Of a DNA stretch of 19,431 nucleotides, positions 1-10,556 are shown in pieces (the stretch's first letter is position 1; every line of letters begins with the position of its first letter). Under the pieces are notes generated by a model. The model worked only from the letters and a program-made list of their open reading frames with translations, searched no databases and was not told the origin of the DNA. A program made the position numbers and the translations under genes. Source of the DNA: Candidatus Peregrinibacteria bacterium (GTDB taxonomy: Bacteria > Patescibacteriota > Gracilibacteria > UBA1369 > UM-FILTER-53-11); assembly GCA_023245725.1 (NCBI GenBank), contig JAHFJU010000022.1, positions 1-19,431 of the forward strand. Reading direction: 5' to 3'.

Positions 1-1333
1 CATCTTGGATTTTTACGAATCTATCCTGAATTTCATTCTCCCATTTTTTCTGTGCAGAAATATCTCTTAAAAAAACTGCAAACCCCATTAATGAGCCATT
101 TTTTTTGTATAACGCATTAGCCGTGAGCGCTGTCTCTATGAGAATTCCATTATTATGTGAACACATTAATTCAATATGCTTAACGAATCTTTTCGTTTGA
201 GCTTCTTCGATTATTCCTTTTATAGTTAAGTGTTTTGGCGATTCTGGATGCAAAATAAAATCGAGAGTCTTGCCTATTACATCGATTTCTTTGTATCCAA
301 ACAAACGTTGAGCTCCAACGTTCCAGCTTTGAATATTGCCATTTTCGTTTAACCCAACTATAGCCTCATGAGCATTATGAGTGATTGATGCTAGTAGTAA
401 TTCGGTATCGGCAAGTTTTTGTTCAGTATATTTTATTGGACGCAAATCGGTAATCGTCGCAATTGTATTGTTTTCGTCATCATGGTTTGTAGAAACTAGA
501 ACTGGGATTTCTGTTCCGCATTTACTCCTTATTGAAATTGTAACATCTTGATTTTTAGCATCAGCGAAAAGTTCTGCAGTCTCTTCAGGATTCCTTAAAA
601 ACAATTGATACTTTTTACTTATCATTTTATCTGGAGAATACTCTGTCATTTTTGCTAAAGCGTCATTAACATATGTAATTATCCCTTTCTCATTTATTAC
701 ACACAGCCCCTCTCTCATTTGCTCTAGAAGTTTTTTAAATTGATCTTCAACTCCATGTAAAAAAGCCACGCGTAATGCATAACCAAGATTTTCTGAAATA
801 ACTTCGAGTAGAGGAATAAATTCTTTAAGTGGTTCGTTTATTTTAGTCTCAATATTCATAACACCAAGTAATACTCCTTCAAAAATAAGAGGTAGGCAAA
901 GCTCCGATGATATTTCTCTATGTACATTTATATAGTCAGGATCACTGTTAACATCTTCCACGAATACAGTTTTTTTTGTGCGAATCGTTCTGCCAATAAT
1001 ACCATCAGATATGTCGACCTTTCTTTGAACCTCCTTTTTTTCAGGAGTTAAAAGGGTTAGTTCGTTTTCAGAGTTGTTATCGAATACCCAAATGTGTATG
1101 TATGTAAATTTGAGTCTATTCTTTAGGATTTGTGAAACTGCTTTGCAAAAATGCTCAAAATCTAGGTTTTTACTCATCAGAATCGTAAACTGAGAAAGAA
1201 CATCTAATACCAGCTGAGTAGATGATAATTCATTTTGAACGGCATGCAGTTTTGCTAAAGAGCGGATAACTTGTTCTTTCTCTTTAGTATCTGGACGCAC
1301 TTGTTTTTGTTTGCGAGCTTGAGTGAACGTCAT
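1..1333 (-). CDS. GAF-PAS-PAS sensor protein, 3' end outside window
   Basis: Translating the minus strand from the ATG at 1333 gives 444 codons without a stop to the window edge, so the C-terminus is missing. Order: a short basic N-terminus, a GAF domain (about residues 40-180; ends in a typical GVLLGVMNIET strand), a first PAS domain (about 190-305; GLCVINEKGIITYVNDA), and a second, very typical PAS domain (about 315-430; WNVGAQRLFGY followed by VIGK). A linker with a PAC-like end (FAVFLRDISAQKKWE) follows. The output domain is not visible; in such proteins it is usually a histidine kinase or a diguanylate cyclase, but nothing here decides which. No membrane segment is seen, so it is probably cytosolic. 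A GATGAGG stretch about 5 nt before the ATG could be a weak ribosome binding site. The gene begins 20 nt after the O-antigen-ligase-like gene and is probably co-transcribed with it. Confidence 0.88.
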   Translation of the reverse strand, partial: MTFTQARKQKQVRPDTKEKEQVIRSLAKLHAVQNELSSTQLVLDVLSQFTILMSKNLDFEHFCKAVSQILKNRLKFTYIHIWVFDNNSENELTLLTPEKKEVQRKVDISDGIIGRTIRTKKTVFVEDVNSDPDYINVHREISSELCLPLIFEGVLLGVMNIETKINEPLKEFIPLLEVISENLGYALRVAFLHGVEDQFKKLLEQMREGLCVINEKGIITYVNDALAKMTEYSPDKMISKKYQLFLRNPEETAELFADAKNQDVTISIRSKCGTEIPVLVSTNHDDENNTIATITDLRPIKYTEQKLADTELLLASITHNAHEAIVGLNENGNIQSWNVGAQRLFGYKEIDVIGKTLDFILHPESPKHLTIKGIIEEAQTKRFVKHIELMCSHNNGILIETALTANALYKKNGSLMGFAVFLRDISAQKKWENEIQDRFVKIQD

Positions 1334-1353
1334 GCTGCCTCATCTTCGTCAAA

Positions 1354-2721
1354 TTATGGGTTAGCGTCAATACCAGTTTCAGTAGAGTGTCGGCGAAAAC
1401 TGACAACTAAGCTGATCCATATGAAAAATAGCGTTGAGGCCTCCTGTAAGCCGAAAGGTACATCAACTATTCCATGTAGTAGTACATAGCTTATCAGTAA
1501 TATCCCAAGAGTGATTCGTGCTTTTTTGCACCATACTATTATTATTGTGCAATATGTAAGGAATATAAATGCAAGTCCGCAAATGCCCAACTCGCTCCAG
1601 AAATGCAGTAATAGGTTGTGCGCGTGTGGCGGAACCTCTTCTTCTGGAATTGGTTTGTCTAAATAAAATGGCATCGATTGCCTAAAATACGACTGAAAAT
1701 TTCCGGGGCCAATGCCAGTAATAGGATTCGCACCAAGTACATTCAGGGTAACTGTGTATATTTGCACTCTTCGTTCCAATGAATTTTCTTTTTTGTAATT
1801 TCCTAATAGAATTTGAAGCTTTTGGGAATTTATTTGTGAGTATAAGAATCCTGTAACTAGCACGATGCTAAGAATTATTAGAACCAATTTTTGTTTAATT
1901 GTTGGGATTTTTTTGAATAAGTACGCAAATGTGACAATTCCGCATGCGCCTAATCCTGCATATGACTTAGATGAAATCACTACAGCTAAGCCTATAAAAA
2001 GTCCTGCCATATATAAGAGAGTGTCAGAATAATTTTTTTTCTTTGTTTCACAAATTTGATACGTGCTCATTAAAAACAAAGGTGCGAATATATATGACAA
2101 CCAGTTCGCGCTTTCAGGTTTATTTATAGAAAATGGATCTACGTATGGCCAAACAGCACGATTTAAAAAATCATGTGAAGTTCCGGGTAATGTGCCAATT
2201 GTGTACTGAAATACGGTCGCTCCGCCAAGAATTGAAAATGCAAATATCATGTGCTTGATAAAACTGTTCAATTTTTCTTTTGTATCAAATGAAAATGCTA
2301 TTAATAGTGCGCTAAGAAGTGGTGTCAGATAATTCGTATTTGTATAGCTAATAAAGCTATGAATTATAGGTTCAGTTGGGTTATACGAAATCGCGGCAGC
2401 TAATCCTCCTAATAATAAAAGTGAAATGCACAGCAAAATGTATTTGTCAGTTAAATACGCCTTTATATCAAAAAAATGTTTTTTAGGATTTGTAATGAAA
2501 TAAATAACGAGTGCTGACGAAACAGACCAAATATAAAAATCATAAACACTAAAAAAATCGAAGAATGCTTTGTTCGAAAATGGTCGAAAAATATTTAGAT
2601 ACTTATAAAAGGAATTGTGAAAACGGTAGTCTAGAATACCCGCCACTAAAAAGTAGGGGATACCAAAAGAAAGTGTTTCTATAAATGTACGAAGTTTTTT
2701 TAACGTATTTTTTTCTTTCAT
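1354..2721 (-). CDS. O-antigen ligase family (Wzy_C) membrane protein
   Basis: About 455 residues, with roughly ten or more hydrophobic segments along the whole length. The diagnostic part is the large loop near residues 330-380: GANPITGIGPGNF, then a PPHAHNLLLHFWSELGI stretch. This matches the Wzy_C signature of O-antigen ligases and polymerases (GxGPGNF, then HAHN with a downstream ELG). Such enzymes join or polymerise lipid-linked glycans on the outer face of the cytoplasmic membrane. In a monoderm CPR cell the product would be a surface polysaccharide or glycoprotein rather than LPS, but the acceptor cannot be read here. The ATG at 2721 is preferred over the TTG one codon upstream. No ribosome binding site is visible. 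The sensor gene follows after 20 nt. Confidence 0.85.
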   Translation of the reverse strand: MKEKNTLKKLRTFIETLSFGIPYFLVAGILDYRFHNSFYKYLNIFRPFSNKAFFDFFSVYDFYIWSVSSALVIYFITNPKKHFFDIKAYLTDKYILLCISLLLLGGLAAAISYNPTEPIIHSFISYTNTNYLTPLLSALLIAFSFDTKEKLNSFIKHMIFAFSILGGATVFQYTIGTLPGTSHDFLNRAVWPYVDPFSINKPESANWLSYIFAPLFLMSTYQICETKKKNYSDTLLYMAGLFIGLAVVISSKSYAGLGACGIVTFAYLFKKIPTIKQKLVLIILSIVLVTGFLYSQINSQKLQILLGNYKKENSLERRVQIYTVTLNVLGANPITGIGPGNFQSYFRQSMPFYLDKPIPEEEVPPHAHNLLLHFWSELGICGLAFIFLTYCTIIIVWCKKARITLGILLISYVLLHGIVDVPFGLQEASTLFFIWISLVVSFRRHSTETGIDANP

Positions 2722-2756
2722 CAAAAAGCACTTTACAACATCTTGTATCGAAAATC

Positions 2757-2783
2757 TTGCATTAATTTTAAGAAGGATATAAA
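2757..2783 (+). promoter_or_regulatory. possible promoter of tRNA-Ala
   Basis: TTGCAT at 2757-2762 and TATAAA at 2778-2783 are separated by 15 nt, about 20 nt before the tRNA. The spacer is shorter than the usual 17, so the call is weak; the position is right. Confidence 0.35.
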
Positions 2784-2803
2784 GTCTCGTTACAAATTCT
2801 TGT

Positions 2804-2880
2804 GGGGGTGTAGCTCAGTTGGCTAGAGCACCTGATTTGCAATCAGGGGGTCATGGGTTCGACTCCCATCACCTCCACCA
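2804..2880 (+). tRNA. tRNA-Ala (anticodon TGC)
   Basis: A complete cloverleaf of 77 nt with encoded CCA. The acceptor GGGGGTG pairs with CACCTCC, the D arm is TAGCTCAGTTGGCTAGA, and the anticodon stem CCTGA/TCAGG closes a loop TTTGCAA, giving anticodon TGC. The T arm is canonical (GGGTTCGACTCCC). Its identity is the one normally found in the 16S-23S spacer, and it lies about 680 nt before the 23S gene, but no 16S gene lies between or immediately before it. Confidence 0.96.
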
Positions 2881-2892
2881 CAGAAAAAACTC

Positions 2893-2918
2893 AAACCGCC
2901 GAAAGGTGGTTTTTTTTT
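2893..2918 (+). terminator. intrinsic terminator after tRNA-Ala
   Basis: A stem AAACCGCC / GGTGGTTT around a GAAA tetraloop runs straight into eight or more T residues. It lies 12 nt after the tRNA end and separates tRNA-Ala from the small membrane protein and the rRNA unit. Confidence 0.85.
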
Positions 2919-2939
2919 GCGAATCGATTAAACTAATCA

Positions 2940-3209
2940 ATGAATTATTATAACGAACTAACTATTTATATGAGTTACATTATTGGAATTTTAGGATTTA
3001 TCGGTGGGTTGGCAGTCGTTGTTTATCGCGAAAGGGTTAAGCGGTTCATTGGTGATATTGCATGGTTCGAAAAAAATCTCGGTCCTGGAGGTACATACAC
3101 GGGTCTTCTGTTTATTGGCTTGGGTACTTCAATTTTATCGGTTCTATTTATGACTGGAACAATGCAGGAAATGCTAAAAAAACTCCTAGGTCCTATCTTT
3201 GGGATATAA
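2940..3209 (+). CDS. small two-helix membrane protein, unknown function
   Basis: An 89-residue protein with two clear hydrophobic segments, about residues 12-29 (SYIIGILGFIGGLAVVVY) and 54-72 (TGLLFIGLGTSILSVLFMT). They are joined by a basic and acidic loop (RERVKRFIGDIAWFEKNLGPGG). By the positive-inside rule the loop is probably cytoplasmic. I do not recognise the family. Two starts are possible: ATG 2940, with a weak -10-like TAAACT 5 nt upstream, or ATG 2970 (MSYIIG), which puts the first helix right at the N-terminus. Neither has a ribosome binding site. It sits alone between the tRNA-Ala terminator and the rRNA promoter. Confidence 0.65.
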   Translation: MNYYNELTIYMSYIIGILGFIGGLAVVVYRERVKRFIGDIAWFEKNLGPGGTYTGLLFIGLGTSILSVLFMTGTMQEMLKKLLGPIFGI

Positions 3210-3246
3210 TATTCCAGCTCCACGTCAAGTCATTATAAAAATGTTA

Positions 3247-3274
3247 TTGACACTGGAACTTACATGAATATAAT
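3247..3274 (+). promoter_or_regulatory. strong sigma-70-type promoter P1 of the rRNA region
   Basis: TTGACA (3247-3252), a 16-nt spacer and TATAAT (3269-3274): both hexamers are perfect consensus. Transcription should begin near 3281. This is the best promoter in the window and the strength expected for rRNA, but a terminator-like hairpin at 3376-3402 stands between it and the 23S gene. Confidence 0.88.
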
Positions 3275-3280
3275 AAGTGA

Positions 3281-3402
3281 GCTTTTTACGGCAATTGATG
3301 ATTCTTTCTTCACCGCCCCTCAGCTTCAAAACAAGCTAACGATCGACACTAATATGTTGGTTTGAGGTTAAGGGGTGTGCAGAATACGCACACTATTTTT
3401 TT
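3281..3402 (+). ncRNA. structured leader or independent small RNA ending in a terminator-like hairpin
   Basis: From the P1 start to a T-run is about 120 nt. Arms 3316-3330 and 3361-3375 can pair over 15 positions with a single C-A mismatch (CCCCT with AGGGG, then AGCTTCAAA with TTTGAGGTT). Directly next to it TGTGC (3376-3380) pairs with GCACA (3388-3392) around a 7-nt loop, followed by CTA and seven T. This is the layout of a terminated small RNA, or of an attenuator in the 23S leader. It does not resemble 6S, SRP or RNase P RNA as far as I can see. No ORF of note lies in it. Confidence 0.55.
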
Positions 3403-3433
3403 GCCTCATGCTCTGCATTAGGCGCAATGATCA

Positions 3434-3461
3434 TTGAAAATTCGAGTTAATACTTTATAAA
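3434..3461 (+). promoter_or_regulatory. candidate second rRNA promoter P2
   Basis: TTGAAA (3434-3439), 16 nt, TATAAA (3456-3461), with an expected start near 3468, about 90 nt before mature 23S. If P1 transcripts stop at 3402, P2 would supply the 23S. The bases also lie in the arm that can pair with the region after the 23S, so the hexamers could be coincidental. Confidence 0.45.
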
Positions 3462-3497
3462 GCAATTGTTTTTTCTAACAATTGCTCGTTAAAGGCG
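3445..3497 (+). other. 5' arm of pre-23S processing stem, with boxA-like element
   Basis: GCTCGTTAAAGGCG (3484-3497) is an exact reverse complement of 6531-6544. Further matches continue outward: GTTTTTTCTA with TAGAAAAAAC, and TTAATACTTT with AAAGTATTAA. Such long helices are the known RNase III entry site for 23S release. The string TGCTCGTTAAA (3483-3493) also differs by one base from the start of the antitermination boxA consensus TGCTCTTTAA. AGCAATTG and CAATTGCT (3461-3486) form a competing local hairpin. Confidence 0.75.
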
Positions 3498-3560
3498 TTT
3501 AATCGTCAAAGTAATTATCATCTATAGCACATATAGAAGGTATTAACAGAGAACGATTCT

Positions 3561-6525
<2,965 letters not shown>

Positions 6526-6530
6526 ATTTA

Positions 6531-6585
6531 CGCCTTTAACGAGCGATTAATAGAAAAAACATTTTCTAAATAAAAGTATTAATTT
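6531..6585 (+). other. 3' arm of pre-23S processing stem
   Basis: CGCCTTTAACGAGC (6531-6544) is an exact complement of 3484-3497, followed by TAGAAAAAAC and AAAGTATTAA, which match the outer part of the 5' arm in the same order. A small perfect hairpin AGAAAA/TTTTCT also sits here. The spacer to the 5S (6526-6606) holds no tRNA. Confidence 0.75.
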
Positions 6586-6606
6586 GAATAATATCTAAAA
6601 AGGTAT

Positions 6607-6724
6607 TGTTCTGGTGTCTATACCGGATTGGTCACACCCGTTCCCATCCCGAACACGGTAGTTAAGCAATCCAAGGCCGATGATAGTTGTCATTAGACTG
6701 CAAAAGTAGGTCGACGCCAGAACA
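6607..6724 (+). rRNA. rrf: 5S ribosomal RNA
   Basis: The hallmark CACACCCGTTCCCATCCCGAACACGG segment (loop B/C region) is present with the usual GTAGTTAAG. The ends TTGTTCTGG and CCAGAACAA close helix I. The next bases are GCTTTTTTTT, so helix I plus the T-run may also act as the terminator of the rRNA unit. The ends are uncertain by a few nt. Confidence 0.93.
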
Positions 6725-6734
6725 ATGCTTTTTT

Positions 6735-7463
6735 TTATTGCTCATTTTTCTCTAGCTCATAGGTACGTGATATGTTGAGCAGGTCTAATTCTTCTTCCTT
6801 TAGTAAGAGATAACCTTTGCTATTCTTATACAGTTCTATATTTTCTCGTATTGTATCCTGTAGCTCTTCTTTACTCTTTCCCACCTGTGCTAGGAATGTT
6901 TTATCGAATGGATCTCCTTCGCCTTGCAGCAAAAGTAGGTCAGAGATTTTGTAGGTCGCTTCGGTAATATATTGGTCGAGCGGGTCGGAATTACCAGGAT
7001 TGGGGTGTTTTTCTTCTGCAACTTTTGTTAAGTCATCACTATCTAGTTCTTTGAGTATTTTTCGTAAATTGATCCCATTTATTGCTGAAGAAAATTCATC
7101 ATGTGTGAATCCATTTTTTTTAATAAATGAATCTACTTCGTATCTTCTAGCAGTATTGCTTAACTCATTATATTGTTTATAGAGTTCATCTCCCGCTGTT
7201 TCTTCTCCACTTTTAACTCTTTCTGCGAAGGCTGTACTCGATTCTCCTGTTTTTACTTTGTTCCTGTTTTTTTTATGTGTGTTCTTATCCTTAATACTAT
7301 CGTCCATTAATGCGCGTGCTATTGCACTACTCGTCTCAGAGGTTTTTAAATGAATTTTTTTTGAGTCACTTTCTGAAAATATATTGCCAGTGAGTGCTGC
7401 TGCTAGCGCAATTGCGCCAACTACACCAAGTCTTTTTTTTGATTTATCAGATGAATTATTCAT
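6735..7463 (-). CDS. unknown membrane-anchored or exported helical protein
   Basis: 242 residues. A basic N-terminus (KSKKR) precedes one hydrophobic segment (about 12-28, LGVVGAIALAAALTGNI), so it is a signal peptide or a single N-terminal anchor without a clear lipobox. The rest is hydrophilic, rich in Lys, Glu, Asp and Ser, and looks mostly helical. I do not recognise it. It starts 2 nt after the VirB4-N-like gene, so it is translated as part of that operon, and the lack of a ribosome binding site suggests coupling. By context it may be an accessory of the PrgI/VirB4-type surface apparatus. Its stop codon lies in the T-run after the 5S gene, tail to tail with the rRNA unit. Confidence 0.75.
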   Translation of the reverse strand: MNNSSDKSKKRLGVVGAIALAAALTGNIFSESDSKKIHLKTSETSSAIARALMDDSIKDKNTHKKNRNKVKTGESSTAFAERVKSGEETAGDELYKQYNELSNTARRYEVDSFIKKNGFTHDEFSSAINGINLRKILKELDSDDLTKVAEEKHPNPGNSDPLDQYITEATYKISDLLLLQGEGDPFDKTFLAQVGKSKEELQDTIRENIELYKNSKGYLLLKEEELDLLNISRTYELEKNEQ

Positions 7464-7465
7464 GG

Positions 7466-8197
7466 TTACGCATGTCCCATATCTGCCTCGCTAGCTAGGT
7501 TGAGTTTTGACGAATCCTCAATTTTTTGATTACGAGAAGTTAGGGGATTGTATATTTGATAATACATAGCGATTAACTCGCTTGTTGTAAGAGGAGTTGC
7601 CTTTAATCCGCAGCCTTCAAGCCCTGCAGTCACTGTTGTAGTTCTTTGATTTAGAGTTTTTTTAAGATTTTCAAACTCTTGATGTCTCTGAGTGATCGAC
7701 GCAATTGTGTCAGCTGGATGCATATGATCCCAGAAGGTTTGAATAAAAGTTTTGCCAACTTGTCGAGATGGATCCATTGGAATAACGCAATAGAACTCCT
7801 TTTCCATAATGTCTGCGTACTCAATTAACCTCTGAATGTAATCGATATATTCATAGGTTTGTTTTTGCAAAAGTGAGTTTTGCTGTTTTTCGGCGATAGC
7901 GCGAAGTTTGTCGACGTAGTGATCGAGGTCGAGCTTACGAGAACGAATTACAATTTGAACTGGAAACTCCAACGTATTTAAAAACGCCTGATACGAATAC
8001 ATAATAGAATTTTGTTCTTGCTCAGACTTTAAATTGAAATTTAGCGATGTCACGCGCAAAATTGATCGTAGTCCGCCATTTTTTAGAACGACTGTATTAT
8101 CTCGAATTTCAGCAATTCTCAAGTGTAATTGCGTTGCTGCAATAGGTGCTTTTTGTGCCTTTTTTACGCTTTCTGAATTTGGTGGAAGTGGTGTCAT
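7466..8197 (-). CDS. VirB4/TraC N-terminal-domain-like protein without ATPase domain
   Basis: 243 residues. The pattern IAEIRDNTVVLKNGGLRSILRVTSLNFNLKSEQEQNSIMYSYQAFLNTLEFPVQIVIRSRKLD is typical of the N-terminal (non-ATPase) part of VirB4/TraC-type conjugation ATPases: a short beta domain, a helix and the LxFPVQIVIRSR strand. A helical section follows (about 95-150), then YCVIPMDP and a C-terminal tail. No Walker A or B is present, so this is the stand-alone N-domain often encoded between PrgI and VirB4 in CPR genomes. It probably docks an ATPase to the membrane pore. It begins 6 nt after prgI. Confidence 0.75.
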   Translation of the reverse strand: MTPLPPNSESVKKAQKAPIAATQLHLRIAEIRDNTVVLKNGGLRSILRVTSLNFNLKSEQEQNSIMYSYQAFLNTLEFPVQIVIRSRKLDLDHYVDKLRAIAEKQQNSLLQKQTYEYIDYIQRLIEYADIMEKEFYCVIPMDPSRQVGKTFIQTFWDHMHPADTIASITQRHQEFENLKKTLNQRTTTVTAGLEGCGLKATPLTTSELIAMYYQIYNPLTSRNQKIEDSSKLNLASEADMGHA

Positions 8198-8203
8198 AAG
8201 GTG

Positions 8204-8653
8204 TTATTTTTGTGTGTTTTGAGCGATTTTTTCATTATGTGAATCAACGACTCTACTTACTTCTTCTAATCGTTTTCGCCGAGTTTGAGCATCTTCTTTC
8301 GGAGCTTTTTTTATTGCTGTCGATTTTTTTATTGGAGCAAGTACAGACAGTGCTACGTCTCCTTGAAATTTTTGCCAGTATCTTTTTCGTGGTTTGAAAT
8401 TATATTCAATAAATAGAAGAACAATTTTTTCAAACGGAATGTCGTGAAAGCGAATGAATGCAAATGCCATTGTTATAAATGCCGAAAGCAAAACAGGAAG
8501 TAGCCAAACTTCAACAAAATATTGTTTTGCCAACGATGTGTACATCGCGTAAGTGATTGATCCTCCGAGAGTACAAATTATTAGTTGTCTCAGCGTGAGG
8601 AACGCGACGATTTTATCATCTCTTAGAACATCTTGTGGAACTTTGAATTGCAT
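8204..8653 (-). CDS. PrgI family protein (T4SS/conjugation-type membrane component)
   Basis: 149 residues. It starts MQFKVPQDVLRDDKIVAFLTLRQLIICTLGG, the usual PrgI-family opening (cytoplasmic strand, then LTLRQL leading into the first helix). There are two membrane segments near 25-45 and 50-68. The sequence then goes HDIPFEKIVLLFIEYNFKPRKRYW, also typical of the family, with a charged tail from about 110. PrgI proteins sit in the membrane beside VirB4-type ATPases in Gram-positive and CPR type IV secretion-like systems. It is the first gene of the three-gene operon and has a TATAAT only 6 nt before the ATG. Confidence 0.88.
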   Translation of the reverse strand: MQFKVPQDVLRDDKIVAFLTLRQLIICTLGGSITYAMYTSLAKQYFVEVWLLPVLLSAFITMAFAFIRFHDIPFEKIVLLFIEYNFKPRKRYWQKFQGDVALSVLAPIKKSTAIKKAPKEDAQTRRKRLEEVSRVVDSHNEKIAQNTQK

Positions 8654-8659
8654 CTGATT

Positions 8660-8668
8660 ATTATATCA
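8660..8668 (-). promoter_or_regulatory. extended -10 promoter of the prgI operon
   Basis: On the minus strand TGATATAAT is a perfect -10 with a TGn extension, ending 6 nt before the prgI ATG. The expected +1 is the A of ATG itself, so the mRNA should be leaderless. No good -35 is seen, as is usual for extended -10 promoters. Confidence 0.65.
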
Positions 8669-8683
8669 TTTTTGAGCCTTTTT

Positions 8684-8692
8684 TGCTAGTAT
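8684..8692 (+). promoter_or_regulatory. extended -10 promoter of lepA
   Basis: TGCTAGTAT is an extended -10 (TGn plus TAGTAT). The expected start is near 8699, which gives a leader of about 14 nt without a ribosome binding site. It lies back to back with the prgI promoter. Confidence 0.5.
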
Positions 8693-8712
8693 TGAGTCCG
8701 TTTTACAGATAT

Positions 8713-10533
8713 ATGAACGAAATAAACCATCCTCTCGAAAAAATCCGAAATTTCTGCATTATTGCCCATATTGACCATGGAAAGTCTACTTTGGCTGATC
8801 GAATGCTCGAATTAACAGGTACAGTTAGTGCTCGCGACATGAAGCACGCCCAGATTTTAGATTCGATGGATTTGGAGCAGGAGAAGGGAATTACGATAAA
8901 ACTGGCACCGGTTCGCATGAATTGGACTGTTGATGGAACTGAATATATTTACAATTTGATAGATACTCCCGGGCATGTTGATTTTAGTTATGAGGTTTCG
9001 AGAAGTCTTGCTGCGGTAGAAGGAGTTATTTTGGTTGTTGATGCAACGCAGGGAATGCAGGCTCAAACTTTGGCAAATACTTACATGGCGCTCGAACACG
9101 ATCTGACATTTATTCCTGTAATAAATAAGGTTGATTTGCCTGCCGCAGATGTTGAACGTGTAAGTGATGAGCTTGTTAATAATTTGGGATTCAAAAAAGA
9201 AGATATTATTTGTATTTCTGCAAAATCGGGTTTGAATGTGAAAGAGTTGTTAGATGCGATTGCATCACGAATTCCTGCACCGAAAACTGAGCAAGAAAGT
9301 CTTGATACTAAGGCACTGGTTTTTGATTCGGTTTATGATCCGTATAAGGGAGTGGTTGCATATGTTCGTGTTGTAGATGGAGAAATTAAAAAGGGCGACA
9401 CGATGTATTTTATTCACTCAAAAGAAAAAATCGAGATTCTCGAAGTTGGTTATTTTAAGCCTAAATATTCGCCAAGTGCTTCGTTGAAAGTTGGTGAGAT
9501 GGGTTATGTGGTAACCGGTGTAAAAAGCGTTTCTGATGCGCGAGTTGGTGATACATTGTGGAAAGGCACGAGCGGAAATCCTCAGGCTATTCCCGGATTT
9601 AAAAAAGTTACACCATTTGTTTACGCAGGCGTTTTTCCGATTGATGGAGATGATTACGGTTTATTGAAAGATGCGCTGATGAAGTTGTCTTTGAATGATT
9701 CCGCTTTGGTTTATGAAGTTGAATCGTCGACTGCGCTGGGACATGGATTCCGTTGTGGTTTTTTGGGATTACTTCACATGGAAATTGTGCAGGAGCGTCT
9801 TGAACGTGAATATAATTTATCGCTTATCGTTACGTCGCCTAGTGTTTCGTATCACATTAAAAAAACTAATGGCGAAATGGTGACGATTGCTAACCCTTGC
9901 GATATGCCTGATCCCGCGGTTATCGACGAAATTCTTGAGCCGTGGATGAAGGTAGAAATTATTGCTCCGCGTGAATATATTGGCGCGATTATGAAGTTGT
10001 GTGAAGAACGTCGTGGTATTCAGAAAAACATTGAGTATCTCGAAGAAATTCGCGCAATTTTGACGTTTGAAATTCCTTTAAGTCAAATTGTCACAGATTT
10101 TTATGATAGTTTAAAGAGTATAACTTCTGGTTATGGTTCTATGAATTATGAGTATTTGGATTATCGTGAAGAGGATTTGGTAAAGATTGATATTCTTATT
10201 GCTGGAGCCAAAGTCGATGCGCTTGGTGCTATTTCTCATCGAACACAGGCTTACCATATTGGAATGGCTCTTACTAAAAAACTTAAAGAAATTATTCCTC
10301 GTGCGCAATTTGAAATTGCGATTCAGGCAGCTATTGGTGCCAAAATTATTGCTCGAGAAACAATCGGCGCTTTTAGAAAAGATGTAACAGGATATTTGTA
10401 TGGAGGTGATAGATCTCGTAAAGATAAACTCCTCAAAAAACAGAAAGAGGGGAAGAAGCGTATGAAAAAAATGGGTAAAGTTGATATGCCACAAGAGGCG
10501 TTTTTAGCGTTGCTGAAAAAGGATAGCAAGTAA
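8713..10533 (+). CDS. lepA: elongation factor 4 (LepA), ribosome back-translocase GTPase
   Basis: 606 residues from ATG 8713 (MNEINHPLEKIRNFCIIAHIDHGKST), the usual LepA length. The TTG 30 nt upstream, which would add MLVLSPFYRY, is rejected. All GTPase motifs are intact: AHIDHGKS (G1), EKGITIK (G2 region), DTPGH (G3), NKVD (G4) and SAK (G5). Domain II, two EF-G-like domains and the LepA-specific C-terminal domain follow, ending in the hallmark YGGDRSRKDKLLKKQKEGKKRMKKMG. EF4 binds ribosomes in the cytosol and acts on stalled or mistranslocated complexes and on ribosome assembly. Single-gene unit, divergent from prgI; no clear terminator follows. Confidence 0.97.
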   Translation: MNEINHPLEKIRNFCIIAHIDHGKSTLADRMLELTGTVSARDMKHAQILDSMDLEQEKGITIKLAPVRMNWTVDGTEYIYNLIDTPGHVDFSYEVSRSLAAVEGVILVVDATQGMQAQTLANTYMALEHDLTFIPVINKVDLPAADVERVSDELVNNLGFKKEDIICISAKSGLNVKELLDAIASRIPAPKTEQESLDTKALVFDSVYDPYKGVVAYVRVVDGEIKKGDTMYFIHSKEKIEILEVGYFKPKYSPSASLKVGEMGYVVTGVKSVSDARVGDTLWKGTSGNPQAIPGFKKVTPFVYAGVFPIDGDDYGLLKDALMKLSLNDSALVYEVESSTALGHGFRCGFLGLLHMEIVQERLEREYNLSLIVTSPSVSYHIKKTNGEMVTIANPCDMPDPAVIDEILEPWMKVEIIAPREYIGAIMKLCEERRGIQKNIEYLEEIRAILTFEIPLSQIVTDFYDSLKSITSGYGSMNYEYLDYREEDLVKIDILIAGAKVDALGAISHRTQAYHIGMALTKKLKEIIPRAQFEIAIQAAIGAKIIARETIGAFRKDVTGYLYGGDRSRKDKLLKKQKEGKKRMKKMGKVDMPQEAFLALLKKDSK

Positions 10534-10556
10534 TATGTTTCTAAATGTGCAAATAC

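Noticed and set aside
2836..2846. tRNA at 2804 read as tRNA-Cys (GCA)
   Set aside because: The only register with a paired 5-bp stem (CCTGA/TCAGG) puts TGC at positions 34-36, and the rest matches tRNA-Ala.
8683..8712. TTG start for lepA adding ten residues
   Set aside because: LepA proteins normally begin close to IRNFCIIAHIDHGKST; the ATG at 8713 gives the usual length, and the TTG overlaps the extended -10 box.
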